DNA from: Leptotrichia wadei
GTDB lineage: Bacteria; Fusobacteriota; Fusobacteriia; Fusobacteriales; Leptotrichiaceae
DNA: 32,202 bases
NCBI RefSeq assembly: GCF_007990545.2
Contig: NZ_AP019830.1
Span: 1-32,202 of the forward strand
Direction: 5' to 3'
The notes under the pieces were generated by a model. The model made no database searches. It saw nothing but the letters and a program-made list of their open reading frames with translations, and was not told the DNA's origin. Of this stretch, positions 1 through 6,477 are shown in pieces. How positions within the stretch are numbered: position 1 is the stretch's first letter; every line of letters begins with the position of its first letter. The position numbers were made by a program, and so were the translations under genes.

Positions 1-1
1 T

Positions 2-37
2 TTATATCATTTTCATAAATTGAAATTTATGATATAA
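2..37. repeat. Nested inverted repeats upstream of the Abi_2 gene
   Basis: TTATATCAT (2-10) is the exact complement of ATGATATAA (29-37). Inside it CATAAAT (14-20) faces ATTTATG (25-31) across TGAA. A TATAAT hexamer at 33-38 lies on the right arm, but no good -35 box sits 16-18 bp upstream. It may be an operator over the Abi promoter or the terminator of something left of the window. Confidence 0.35.
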
Positions 38-118
38 TTATTCTTGAATAAGATACAAGTAAACAGTAATTTTTAATAAAAAAATTTTTTATGATAAAGA
101 AAGGGAAATTAATCTAAA

Positions 119-1231
119 ATGGCAATAAAAATTTTCGAATCAAGAGAAAATTTAAAAAATAAACTTCGAAATAGAGGATTAGAATTTGATTCTGATAAAC
201 TTGATAATGTCTTAAAAAAATATAATTATTTTGATTTGTTCAATGGATTTGAATCATTACTGCTAAGTTCATCACATCCTAAAAAATACATCAACATAAA
301 ATTAGAAGATTTTTTAAATTTATATGAATTTGATGAACTATTTACAGCAAGATTATTACGTTATTTAAATAGATTTGAAAAAAGTTTAAAATCTTCTATT
401 TCATATCATTTTACAAGCATGTACTGTAATACAATAAATGATACTATGCAATATACTAATAAAGAAAATTATATGAATCCAAAAGAAACAGATATTAATA
501 ACAGAAAATACTGTAGGTATTCAAATAATTATCCATTTGCAGGTTATCAAAATAAAGGGATCTATAATGAATTTGATAATTTTTGTTTGTTTAAGCCATA
601 TTTTTTAACTAATCTTGTTGATAAGAATGATCATATCAAGATAGATTTTTATACTGATACAAATTATAATGCGCCATCTAATGTTGCGATATATAGGGAT
701 ATTAATCATAATCTGAATTATAATGTAGCTGTTCCATTTTGGGTTGCTATTGAAACACTTACATTCGGAGAAACACTTAGAATATTACATTATTTAAAAG
801 ATGAAATAATGGAGAAAGTTTTAGAAGATTTTAAATTATCATTACCTAAAAGAACGATATTTTTAAATATGGTTGATTTTTTATTGTGTTTAAGAAATAG
901 TTGTGCACATAATTCTTTAGTAAATAGATTCAGAACACCCAATAAATATAAAGTAAATGCTTTCTTAGTTTCTACATTTAACTTAAATCCTAGTAATACT
1001 GATAATTCACAATATTCTATTTTAAAATTATTTGATGTTATGAAATTGTTGAGTTATTTTGAAAACATTTATGAGCTAAAAGAAATATTAGATGATATGA
1101 TTAGAAAGAATAGAGATTGTTTGGGATTTGATAAAGGTGATAAATTAAACAAAAAAATATTAAAAAGAATGGGATGTGAAGATTATTTACAATGGGAAGA
1201 ATTGTTTTTAAGAAAATTTGAATACATGTAA
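119..1231 (+). CDS. Abi_2/AbiF-family abortive-infection HEPN protein
   Basis: This 370-residue protein reads as an Abi_2 (AbiD/AbiF) family member: short polar N-terminus, then LFNGFESLLLSS, then helical LRYLNRFEKSLKSSISYHF near residues 80-98, a FWVAIETLTFGE motif in the middle, and LRNSCAHNSLVNRF near 258-271. The last contains R259-NSCA-H264, the RX4H signature of HEPN ribonucleases. Length fits the family. The start has an AAGGGA ribosome site about 12 nt upstream, slightly long. Abi_2 proteins are phage-defence or toxin-like proteins thought to cleave RNA when triggered. The gene stands alone; a small RNA with its own promoter follows 65 bp downstream, the arrangement known for AbiF genes with an associated RNA. 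Family call is fairly secure; substrate and trigger are not visible. Confidence 0.82.
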   Translation: MAIKIFESRENLKNKLRNRGLEFDSDKLDNVLKKYNYFDLFNGFESLLLSSSHPKKYINIKLEDFLNLYEFDELFTARLLRYLNRFEKSLKSSISYHFTSMYCNTINDTMQYTNKENYMNPKETDINNRKYCRYSNNYPFAGYQNKGIYNEFDNFCLFKPYFLTNLVDKNDHIKIDFYTDTNYNAPSNVAIYRDINHNLNYNVAVPFWVAIETLTFGETLRILHYLKDEIMEKVLEDFKLSLPKRTIFLNMVDFLLCLRNSCAHNSLVNRFRTPNKYKVNAFLVSTFNLNPSNTDNSQYSILKLFDVMKLLSYFENIYELKEILDDMIRKNRDCLGFDKGDKLNKKILKRMGCEDYLQWEELFLRKFEYM

Positions 1232-1260
1232 GTCATGATTTAAGAATATGTAAAAAATTC

Positions 1261-1289
1261 TTGACATAAATTACTAAATAAGTTAAAAT
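1261..1289 (+). promoter_or_regulatory. Sigma70-type promoter of the Abi-linked small RNA
   Basis: TTGACA at 1261-1266 and TAAAAT at 1284-1289 are separated by exactly 17 bp. It lies just after the Abi_2 stop codon and points into a non-coding stretch that ends in an intrinsic terminator, so it appears to drive a small RNA rather than a protein gene. Confidence 0.75.
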
Positions 1290-1295
1290 GATTTT

Positions 1296-1380
1296 AACAA
1301 ATGAAAGGCTCTTAAGAGCATTAAGTAATGAAATCATTACTTTCGAAGAAAATCTCCATGCAGAATGTATGGGGATTTTT
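1296..1380 (+). ncRNA. Candidate AbiF-associated small RNA (~85 nt)
   Basis: A consensus promoter and a strong intrinsic terminator bracket about 85 nt with no credible reading frame. Three structures are visible: the palindrome GCTCTTAAGAGC (1308-1319), a hairpin AAGTAATG/CATTACTT with an AAAT loop (1323-1342), and the terminator. Established knowledge: a conserved 'AbiF RNA' is found next to AbiF-type genes, and such pairs have been proposed as RNA-based toxin-antitoxins related to the ancestry of Cas13. Inference: this RNA is the partner or antitoxin of the HEPN protein upstream. I cannot test covariance against the published motif. Confidence 0.65.
1349..1380 (+). terminator. Intrinsic terminator of the Abi-linked sRNA
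   Basis: AAAATCTCCAT (1349-1359) pairs with ATGGGGATTTT (1369-1379), one G-U pair, nine-base loop, ending in a T run. It is flanked by an A tract and a U tract as expected of an intrinsic terminator. Confidence 0.75.
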
Positions 1381-1489
1381 AGGTTATTATATTTTTTTTT
1401 ATGGGAAAAATAAATTAAGTGGATTACCTTAAAAAATTTCAGTTAGTTAAAATTGGAATTTTTGAGTATTATTTTTCAAATGAAAAGGG

Positions 1490-1840
1490 CAGAAAAATGA
1501 TTCAGTTTTGCGAAGTGTAACGCTCGCATTACGAACTCATTTTTTTGCCTGAAAAGCCCTCGGCGTTTGAGAGCTCGGCAGTAATTTTTGAAAAAAATGA
1601 CAGGCGAGCCATTCATTTTTAATGAATGGAGGAGCTTTGCAAAGGGCTTCGCCCTCTTGCATTGCGACTGGCCGATACAAAAATTGAGCAGTCCCGAAAC
1701 TTACGATTTGCAAGAAAAAAAGAATACCCTAATGCAAGAGTATTCTTCTACAAAATCTACTATGGACGAGCTTTATCAAATACGAAAGAACTATGGAATT
1801 TATATGAGTAAGGAGATGGAGAGATAAAAACATCTCCCTT
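1490..1840. repeat. Hairpin-rich, less A+T-rich interspersed-repeat-like region
   Basis: Base composition changes abruptly here to a clearly G+C-richer stretch. It holds a 9-bp perfect hairpin CCATTCATT/AATGAATGG (1609-1629), a GC hairpin around GCAAAGGGC-TTC-GCCCT (about 1637-1658) and GGAGATG/CATCTCC (1812-1837). Overlapping open frames (TTG at 1588, ATG at 1626, up to 79 codons) have no ribosome site and an arginine/lysine-rich translation, so I do not call them genes. It resembles interspersed non-coding repeats seen between genes in fusobacterial genomes, from memory only. The last hairpin could also end the ariB transcript, though it lacks a U run. Confidence 0.4.
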
Positions 1841-1844
1841 CTCC

Positions 1845-2741
1845 TTACACAGATAGTCTTTCTTTAATATAAGAAATCAATCCTGGCGGAGTATCTGCAT
1901 ACGCAGACAACTCACAAATTATGTCTGATAAATTCAAATGTATTTTTCTCTTTTTTGAAAATAATTTTCTATTATGCTTTTTACCTGCATCTTGAAATAT
2001 ATTTCTAAATATAGGTGTTAGAGCTTGAGTGAAATATTTTCCTCTTATTTCATTTACTGGGTTTGTTTTTAATACTTCTATCGCATTGTTCATTTCCCAT
2101 TCAGTAGTCTCAATTGAATCTTTGACCAATCTCTCAAAATCACATATTTGATTTAGGTTTTTAACCACACTATATTCTTTTAAAGGTGTCATTTGTGGAA
2201 ACTTTCCACAATCTTTAGACTTTTTTATTTGCAAAGAGTACCATGCATTAGCATAAATAATTTCTTCAATGATTTCATTTCTTTTATTTACTATATGATC
2301 AAAAACAATTTTAAAATCTAAACTATCCTCTTCACTTTCTTCAGAAAATCCAACAACTCCTATCAACATCCTCTTTATAGCAGAATCTGTAAAATAGTAA
2401 TTCTCTATTGAGTATGAGGATGTAATGTATATACTATCAGGGATATCTTCATTATCATCATAATCACGATCTATAAAATATAAGTTCTTCTTATCATCTT
2501 GAATTGCAGTTTGGTTAGCAATCATTTCTTGAATGGTTAACACATTCATTTTACAATTACAATGAAAAACGCCATATTCCTTATCCCCAATATGTGATGA
2601 TACCCTGCTAACATAATACTTAAAATCATCCTTCCCTTCAAAAAATAAAAATATATCTTTTTTACTTTTTGAAGAAATATAACTTTGAAAAATAGACTCT
2701 ATACAGTCAGATTCGTTCTCCATAACATCCAACAAACTCAC
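1845..2741 (-). CDS. ariB: PARIS-like AriB: DUF4435/TOPRIM effector
   Basis: The protein is 298 residues with a GTG start chosen because AAGGAGGTG lies 9 nt upstream, on the end of the ATPase gene; the longer open frame to 2828 starts inside that gene without a ribosome site. Near the N-terminus FLFFEGKDDFKYY places E35 as the TOPRIM glutamate, and YFIDRDYDD gives D91 and D93, the DxD pair. This is the DUF4435 pattern. DUF4435 proteins paired with an AAA ATPase form PARIS, in which AriB is released to attack host RNA (reported target tRNA) when AriA senses a phage anti-restriction protein. The ATPase ends 4 nt before this start, so the two are translationally linked. Assignment to PARIS rather than a related ATPase/TOPRIM pair is inference. 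Confidence 0.68.
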   Translation of the reverse strand: MSLLDVMENESDCIESIFQSYISSKSKKDIFLFFEGKDDFKYYVSRVSSHIGDKEYGVFHCNCKMNVLTIQEMIANQTAIQDDKKNLYFIDRDYDDNEDIPDSIYITSSYSIENYYFTDSAIKRMLIGVVGFSEESEEDSLDFKIVFDHIVNKRNEIIEEIIYANAWYSLQIKKSKDCGKFPQMTPLKEYSVVKNLNQICDFERLVKDSIETTEWEMNNAIEVLKTNPVNEIRGKYFTQALTPIFRNIFQDAGKKHNRKLFSKKRKIHLNLSDIICELSAYADTPPGLISYIKERLSV

Positions 2742-2745
2742 AGAA

Positions 2746-4284
2746 CTACACCTCCTTATATTTATCAAGTTCAATAACAAATTTTCTGTATTCATTCTTG
2801 AATATAAATGGAGAATGTGTTGTCGCAATCATTAATCCGATTTTTTCAGAATTAAAAATATCTTTCAAAAATTCTTTCTGCCATTCTATGGATAAAGATA
2901 TTTCAGGTTCATCAATTATAAATATGCACGGTGTTACTACATCCAAATAAACTTTTGAAAAAATAGAAATTACTTGTTTTTCGCCTGATGATAAATCTTC
3001 AAAATCAATTTTTTTATCATTACAATCATAAACATTCATAGTCAAAAGTGTTTCGTCATATATTATTTTTTTACCAGATAGATATTTTGTGCACACATCT
3101 GAAAAATTTCTGAGCTTTGAGTCTAATGGCTTTTGTGCGTCATATATTTTAACCAATTTTTGTAAATAATATGATAAAAATTCTATATTAGGTATTGTTT
3201 TTCTTCTACTGGACTTATCTAAAAAGCTTTTTAGACTATCGATATTATCTATTCTTTCTTCACCAATTCTTTTTATTATTACATCTACTTTATGCAGGTC
3301 AATTGGATTGTATTCATCGAGATAGTAACTTACATTTTTCTTCAGTAGCTCGCTAATGATATTTGCATTCATTTTTATATATGCTGTATTTGCATCTTTT
3401 CTCATTTTATCCAACACACTGCTTATTCTATTTTTAACATCATTCATTCCAAATCCCATGTATTTTGGAGACAACTCATATCTATTGTACTCACCTCTAC
3501 GATTTAGAAAAACTTTATCCAAACCAACTTCTACTCTTCTATATGTTGGATAAAAAAGTATATCTTCCTCTAATACTTCTTTAATTTTATATAATGTCCT
3601 AGAAAGATCTTTATATTGCAGTTCTTTCAGTTCACGCAATATATACATAATTTTCTTATCTTTAATTAAGTCAATATCATTATTAAAAAACCTATAAGAT
3701 AACTCTTCAATAAACTCTAAATCAATATATTTTTTATGTGCAAAATCATTTCGTAGTTTCATGGAGTACTTTTTTGGCACATACATTGATAATTCTTCAA
3801 GCAATGCTTCTATTCTCTCAGAAGAATATCTATTATTGTTACTATTAACTTGGAAATATTGTTCTCTATCTATTTGATATGACTCTCCAGAAATATTAAC
3901 AATAACTTTTTTAAAATTAATATCCATTAGTGTGTTTTTATCACCTGTCAAAATAGCAACAATTATATTCAATATAGTTGTTTTTCCAATACCATTTTCA
4001 GATACCCAAATAGAAATATCATCTCTAAAATTTATTAAGTAATTATATTTTCCAAACAATCCCTCTATTTCTATACTTTCAAAAGATGTTAAATTATTAT
4101 GATTATTTAATTTTTTATTACGATTAATTCTATCTAAAATTGCCATGATATTTTTATTGTTTAGATCAATTTTATCCAAATCACTTATTGCATCAATATC
4201 ATTTGATAACAAATAGTCCAGTAATTGCTCATTTGTAAGTGCGTATTCTTTGGCTATTTCATCTATACTCCCATATCGTCTCAC
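2746..4284 (-). CDS. ariA: PARIS-like AriA: ABC/OLD-type AAA ATPase
   Basis: A 512-residue SMC/ABC-like ATPase: Walker A SENGIGKTT (G98-K101-T102), ABC signature LSSGEKQ, Walker B CIFIIDEPE and switch histidine ATTHSPF near the C-terminus. This is the AAA_15/AAA_21 layout of AriA, the sensor and scaffold of PARIS. The first ~65 residues (IDEIAKEYALTNEQLLDYLL) look like an additional small helical domain. The GTG start at 4284 follows directly after the TAA of the XRE gene and uses AAGGAGG inside its end. The TOPRIM partner follows 4 nt after its stop. Alternative: an OLD-family or Gabija-like defence ATPase, but the DUF4435 neighbour favours PARIS. Confidence 0.72.
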   Translation of the reverse strand: MRRYGSIDEIAKEYALTNEQLLDYLLSNDIDAISDLDKIDLNNKNIMAILDRINRNKKLNNHNNLTSFESIEIEGLFGKYNYLINFRDDISIWVSENGIGKTTILNIIVAILTGDKNTLMDINFKKVIVNISGESYQIDREQYFQVNSNNNRYSSERIEALLEELSMYVPKKYSMKLRNDFAHKKYIDLEFIEELSYRFFNNDIDLIKDKKIMYILRELKELQYKDLSRTLYKIKEVLEEDILFYPTYRRVEVGLDKVFLNRRGEYNRYELSPKYMGFGMNDVKNRISSVLDKMRKDANTAYIKMNANIISELLKKNVSYYLDEYNPIDLHKVDVIIKRIGEERIDNIDSLKSFLDKSSRRKTIPNIEFLSYYLQKLVKIYDAQKPLDSKLRNFSDVCTKYLSGKKIIYDETLLTMNVYDCNDKKIDFEDLSSGEKQVISIFSKVYLDVVTPCIFIIDEPEISLSIEWQKEFLKDIFNSEKIGLMIATTHSPFIFKNEYRKFVIELDKYKEV

Positions 4285-4452
4285 TTATTTTTCCTCCTTA
4301 ATATCATTTATTTCTACTATTTCATCCATGTCATAATCTGAAGCATTGCAAATTCTAAGCAAAACATCCGTAGTTACATTTTGCCCGTTCTTCATTTTGT
4401 AAAATGTACTTTTACTCACTTTTGCCTTTTCCATCAATTCATTATTTGTCAT
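4285..4452 (-). CDS. Small XRE-family (Cro/CI-type) regulator
   Basis: A 55-residue frame reads MTNNELMEKAKVSKSTFYKM, then KNGQNVTTDVLLRICNAS and an acidic tail, the pattern of short HTH_26/YozG-type XRE repressors. The frame stays open upstream to the relE stop (KRKKYLQIKKLIDLD before the ATG), and those residues look like helix 1 of the fold, yet no ATG, GTG or TTG is available there. Either a rare start such as ATT is used or the N-terminus was trimmed at the junction with relE. Its TAA touches the GTG of ariA, so it is cotranscribed and probably regulates the operon. Confidence 0.6.
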   Translation of the reverse strand: MTNNELMEKAKVSKSTFYKMKNGQNVTTDVLLRICNASDYDMDEIVEINDIKEEK

Positions 4453-4507
4453 ATCTAAATCAATGAGTTTTTTAATTTGTAAATATTTTTTTCTCTTTCC
4501 TGTATAT

Positions 4508-4822
4508 TTATTTTATTTTTCCATCTTTATATGTTTTTCTCTTTTTATCTTTATAAGTTTCTTTTCTATCTGAAATTTCTATAATTAATATTAATAAAAT
4601 ATCATTTTTTATTTCAGCTACGATTCTATAGGAGCCTACTCTATATCTCCATAATCCTTTTAAATTTCCTGTTAGTGCTTTTCCTCTTTGCTTTGGATTC
4701 TGTGTACCTATTAAATTTTCTGAAATCCATTTTTTTAGAAGTTTAGCAATTGATTTATTTAATTTTTTTAGATCTTTTTCTGCAGATTCAGTAAACTTTA
4801 CTTCATAACATTTTTTTTCCAT
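4508..4822 (-). CDS. RelE/ParE-superfamily toxin
   Basis: A 104-residue basic protein with the RelE/ParE layout: N-terminal YEVKFTESAEKDLKKLNK, central KALTGNLKGLWRYRVGSYRIV, C-terminal IIEISDRKETYKDK. Such toxins cleave mRNA at the ribosome or poison gyrase. It starts within the last base of the antitoxin gene (TAATG overlap). The usual GHR motif is replaced by SDRKETY, still basic. The last ~15 residues are an unusually lysine-rich tail. The XRE gene and PARIS-like genes follow on the same strand, so the autoregulated TA promoter may also feed the defence operon. Confidence 0.78.
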   Translation of the reverse strand: MEKKCYEVKFTESAEKDLKKLNKSIAKLLKKWISENLIGTQNPKQRGKALTGNLKGLWRYRVGSYRIVAEIKNDILLILIIEISDRKETYKDKKRKTYKDGKIK

Positions 4823-5049
4823 TATAATCCTAGCCTTTTGAATACGTCTTCAGCATCAGAAGTTTTTTCAGATTTTGATTTTTCCCATCTTTTCAATATT
4901 CTTTTTTCATCTTCCTCAGTTATTTCATCATATATTTTGTCTAAAATTAAGTTACGAACAAAGGATGACATGTTAAGATTATTTATATTTGAATATTCTT
5001 TTAAAAATTCTAAATCTTCTTTTTCCATTCTCAATGATAATGTAGGCAT
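4822..5049 (-). CDS. RelB-like ribbon-helix-helix antitoxin
   Basis: A 75-residue protein beginning MPTLSLRMEKEDLEFLKEYS, the N-terminal strand and helix of a ribbon-helix-helix DNA-binding domain (DUF6290/RelB-like), followed by an acidic tail that should wrap the toxin. GGAGG lies just upstream of the ATG. It heads the relBE-XRE-ariAB cluster and is preceded by a consensus promoter overlapped by a palindrome, as expected for an autorepressed TA operon. Confidence 0.75.
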   Translation of the reverse strand: MPTLSLRMEKEDLEFLKEYSNINNLNMSSFVRNLILDKIYDEITEEDEKRILKRWEKSKSEKTSDAEDVFKRLGL

Positions 5050-5065
5050 TTTTTATCCCTCCAAG

Positions 5066-5112
5066 TGTAATATTTGTATTACAATTGTACCAAGTATTAT
5101 TCTATTTGTCAA
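5066..5112 (-). promoter_or_regulatory. Promoter and operator of the relBE-XRE-ariAB cluster
   Basis: On the minus strand TTGACA (5112-5107) and TACAAT (5089-5084) are 17 bp apart. Immediately downstream is the palindrome TGTAATATTTGTATTACA (5066-5083), placed around the start site where a RelB-type antitoxin would block transcription. Confidence 0.75.
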
Positions 5113-5152
5113 GATATAAAAGTTTCCTTTTAAACCATTTATATCACCATCT

Positions 5153-5188
5153 TTTTGTTCTTATATTATGTAATTTATAAGAACAAAA
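5153..5188. repeat. 13-bp perfect inverted repeat
   Basis: TTTTGTTCTTATA (5153-5165) faces TATAAGAACAAAA (5176-5188) across ten bases. It lies between the relBE promoter and the resolvase. It could be an accessory resolvase subsite or an operator; there is no T run for a terminator. Confidence 0.5.
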
Positions 5189-5248
5189 GTCAATAAATGA
5201 TAAAAAAAATTATAATAAGTAAATACTCGAAAATAAGAAGATTTATTT

Positions 5249-5276
5249 GTGTACTAAAACAGATGTTTTAATACAC
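5249..5276. other. Candidate resolvase crossover site (28 bp)
   Basis: GTGTACTAAAACA and TGTTTTAATACAC are 13-bp arms with one mismatch around a 2-bp centre, GA. The 28-bp size and 2-bp centre match the crossover site of small serine recombinases, and it lies 99 bp upstream of a serine resolvase gene. Confidence 0.5.
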
Positions 5277-5319
5277 GATTAAAACTATACTGAATTTAAG
5301 GGTATAATAAGCAAAATAA

Positions 5320-5352
5320 TGTACACTAAATTAAAACATATTTTAGTATACA
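5320..5352. other. Second candidate resolvase subsite, 33 bp
   Basis: TGTACACTAAA (5320-5330) and TTTAGTATACA (5342-5352) form an imperfect inverted repeat with the same half-site flavour (TGTAnnCTAAA) as the 28-bp site upstream but wider spacing, as in accessory res subsites. It lies just before the resolvase ribosome site, so the enzyme may repress its own gene. A TATAAT at 5303-5308 between the sites is the likely -10 box. Confidence 0.45.
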
Positions 5353-5374
5353 TTTTTGTAAAGGAGTTGTCTAA

Positions 5375-5992
5375 ATGAAATTTGGATATGCAAGAGTAAG
5401 CACGGCAAAGCAGGATTTGACAAGGCAGATAGCATCGCTTGAAAATGCTGGCTGTAATGAAGTTTATTGTGATATACAGAGCGGAAAAAATATGAAGAGG
5501 GATGAACTGCAGAAAATTTTATCAAAAATTCGTGAAAATGACACATTTGTTGTCACAGATATTGACAGGCTTGGGCGTAATTTTACAGAAGTTACTGAGC
5601 TTTATACAAAGCTTAAGGATATGAAAGTTAATATTGCTGTAATCAATCAGGAACTTTTAAATCATAATGTGAATGACAAAAAGGATGAAATTGTAAATGT
5701 TGTTGTAATTCCTCTTCTAATATATTTAGCTGAAAGGGAACGAAGCATTTTGATTGAAAGAATAAATGACGGAATTAAAAATATGCCACTTGGAAAATCT
5801 GGGAAAAGATACAGCAGGAAAACTGGAAATGTAATTGGACGGCCAGTTAAAGTCTTAAATCTTTCAAAAGAGGAGCAGGATATGTTAAAACGAGTACGAA
5901 ATAAAGAAATAAGCGTAAAAAGTTTTTGCAGGTTTATGCAGATAAGCAGATCCTCGTATTATAAATATTACAGGAACAGTTATCTTGATTAA
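5375..5992 (+). CDS. Small serine recombinase (resolvase/invertase)
   Basis: A 205-residue Tn3/Hin-type recombinase. The N-terminus MKFGYARVSTAKQDLTRQ carries the catalytic serine (S9), followed by FVVTDIDRLGRN, the conserved arginine motif of the catalytic domain. The C-terminus (ISVKSFCRFMQISRSSYYKYYR) is a helix-turn-helix. AAGGAG precedes the ATG at good spacing. Likely roles are resolving plasmid multimers or cointegrates, or inverting DNA. The two palindromes upstream are its probable targets. The element contains long inverted repeats (6588-10601), but those need not be its substrate. Confidence 0.9.
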   Translation: MKFGYARVSTAKQDLTRQIASLENAGCNEVYCDIQSGKNMKRDELQKILSKIRENDTFVVTDIDRLGRNFTEVTELYTKLKDMKVNIAVINQELLNHNVNDKKDEIVNVVVIPLLIYLAERERSILIERINDGIKNMPLGKSGKRYSRKTGNVIGRPVKVLNLSKEEQDMLKRVRNKEISVKSFCRFMQISRSSYYKYYRNSYLD

Positions 5993-6018
5993 AAACTAAA
6001 GATAGGTGAATTTCAATT

Positions 6019-6189
6019 ATGACTGATGAATTTTTTGAAGCTGAAAATGTAGATGATGAGGAAAACAATCTTGAATATGACAGGGATATTTTTGACATTG
6101 AAATTGAATTTGATGACGAAGTTGTTAAGAGAATTGAAAGAACTGAAACAACTAGAGAGTTTGAAAAGCTGATTGAAAATGAAGAGTAA
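6019..6189 (+). CDS. Very acidic 56-residue protein downstream of resolvase
   Basis: An ATG with AGGTGA upstream opens a 56-residue frame 27 bp after the resolvase stop, probably cotranscribed. I do not recognise it. About 24 of 56 residues are Asp/Glu and only six Lys/Arg, so net charge is near -18. The middle (DRDIFDIEIEFDDEVVKRIE) could form a strand plus helix. Such charge suits a protein that binds a basic partner, for example the recombinase, or a DNA mimic, but this is speculation. Confidence 0.6.
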   Translation: MTDEFFEAENVDDEENNLEYDRDIFDIEIEFDDEVVKRIERTETTREFEKLIENEE

Positions 6190-6260
6190 TTATTAAAACA
6201 GAGTAACAAATTTCTAGACTTAAATTTTAATTTACAATCAAAATTATTGATGTTAAATCA

Positions 6261-6289
6261 TTGATTTTTTTTAGTCAAAATGTTATAAT
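6261..6289 (+). promoter_or_regulatory. Promoter of the type I antitoxin RNA
   Basis: TTGATT (6261-6266) and TATAAT (6284-6289) are 17 bp apart. The expected start is near 6296 and leads into a short RNA ending at a terminator about 65 nt later. Confidence 0.75.
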
Positions 6290-6295
6290 TAACGC

Positions 6296-6359
6296 AACAG
6301 TACTGTAGGATAAAGACCATAAGTGTATAAAAAAAGGAGAGTTAGTGGCTCTCCTTTTT
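6296..6359 (+). ncRNA. Candidate type I antitoxin RNA (RNA II-like)
   Basis: A ~65-nt RNA from a consensus promoter to the terminator at 6331-6359. It contains CCATAAGTGTATAA (6317-6330). The same 14-mer recurs in direct orientation at 6439-6452, where on the opposite strand it lies exactly between the AGGAGG and the first ATG of the toxin mRNA. This RNA can therefore pair with the toxin mRNA initiation region and, through the shared terminator, with its 3' end. This is the geometry of RNA II in the pAD1 par system. No reading frame of note is present. Confidence 0.72.
6331..6359. terminator. Bidirectional terminator shared by toxin mRNA and antitoxin RNA
   Basis: AAAAAGGAGAG (6331-6341) pairs with CTCTCCTTTTT (6349-6359) around a seven-base loop. 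A T run follows the stem on both strands, so converging transcripts from both sides should stop here. Confidence 0.85.
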
Positions 6360-6362
6360 CCG

Positions 6363-6431
6363 TTACTTCCAAAATTCTTCGATTAAAATAATTGCTATCT
6401 GTAAAGCAATTATGATTAAGATTTTTACCAT
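6363..6431 (-). CDS. Candidate type I toxin: 22-residue hydrophobic peptide
   Basis: The peptide begins MVKILIII, continues as an almost pure Ile/Leu/Ala helix with one Gln, and ends EEFWK: a single membrane span with a charged tail, typical of type I toxins that damage the membrane. The strong AGGAGG (6453-6458) does not precede this ATG directly; it serves a five-codon leader frame (MDKLW) whose TGG-TAA overlaps the toxin ATG, so translation is probably coupled. It lacks the Pro-x-x-x-Gly of Fst, so the peptide family seems different although the locus has par/Fst architecture. The mRNA would run from about 6471 to 6331. Confidence 0.72.
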   Translation of the reverse strand: MVKILIIIALQIAIILIEEFWK

Positions 6432-6442
6432 AACTTATCCAT
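6425..6442 (-). CDS. Five-codon leader frame coupled to the type I toxin
   Basis: ATG at 6442 lies 10 nt after AGGAGG and reads M-D-K-L-W-stop. Its last codons overlap the toxin start in another frame (TTATGGTAA). It likely acts as a coupling leader, like mok in hok/sok: blocking this start by the antitoxin RNA would also block the toxin. Confidence 0.5.
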   Translation of the reverse strand: MDKLW

Positions 6443-6452
6443 AAGTGTATAA
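6439..6452. repeat. 14-bp direct repeat over the toxin translation start (partner at 6317-6330)
   Basis: CCATAAGTGTATAA is present identically at 6317-6330 and 6439-6452. Because the two RNAs converge, each repeat appears sense in one and antisense in the other, giving a 14-bp RNA-RNA contact that covers the toxin leader start. Confidence 0.85.
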
Positions 6453-6477
6453 CCTCCTTTCATCAAGGATTGTTCAG

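Noticed and set aside
1381-1480. A type I toxin opposite the Abi-linked sRNA
   Set aside because: The minus strand offers only a 12-codon frame without a ribosome site, and no convincing convergent promoter.
1588-1827. Overlapping 79- and 61-codon frames
   Set aside because: Neither has a ribosome site, both run through strong hairpins, and the region looks like an interspersed repeat.
2742-2828. Longer N-terminus of AriB from 2828
   Set aside because: It lies inside ariA, has no ribosome site, and GTG at 2741 is placed correctly after AAGGAGG.
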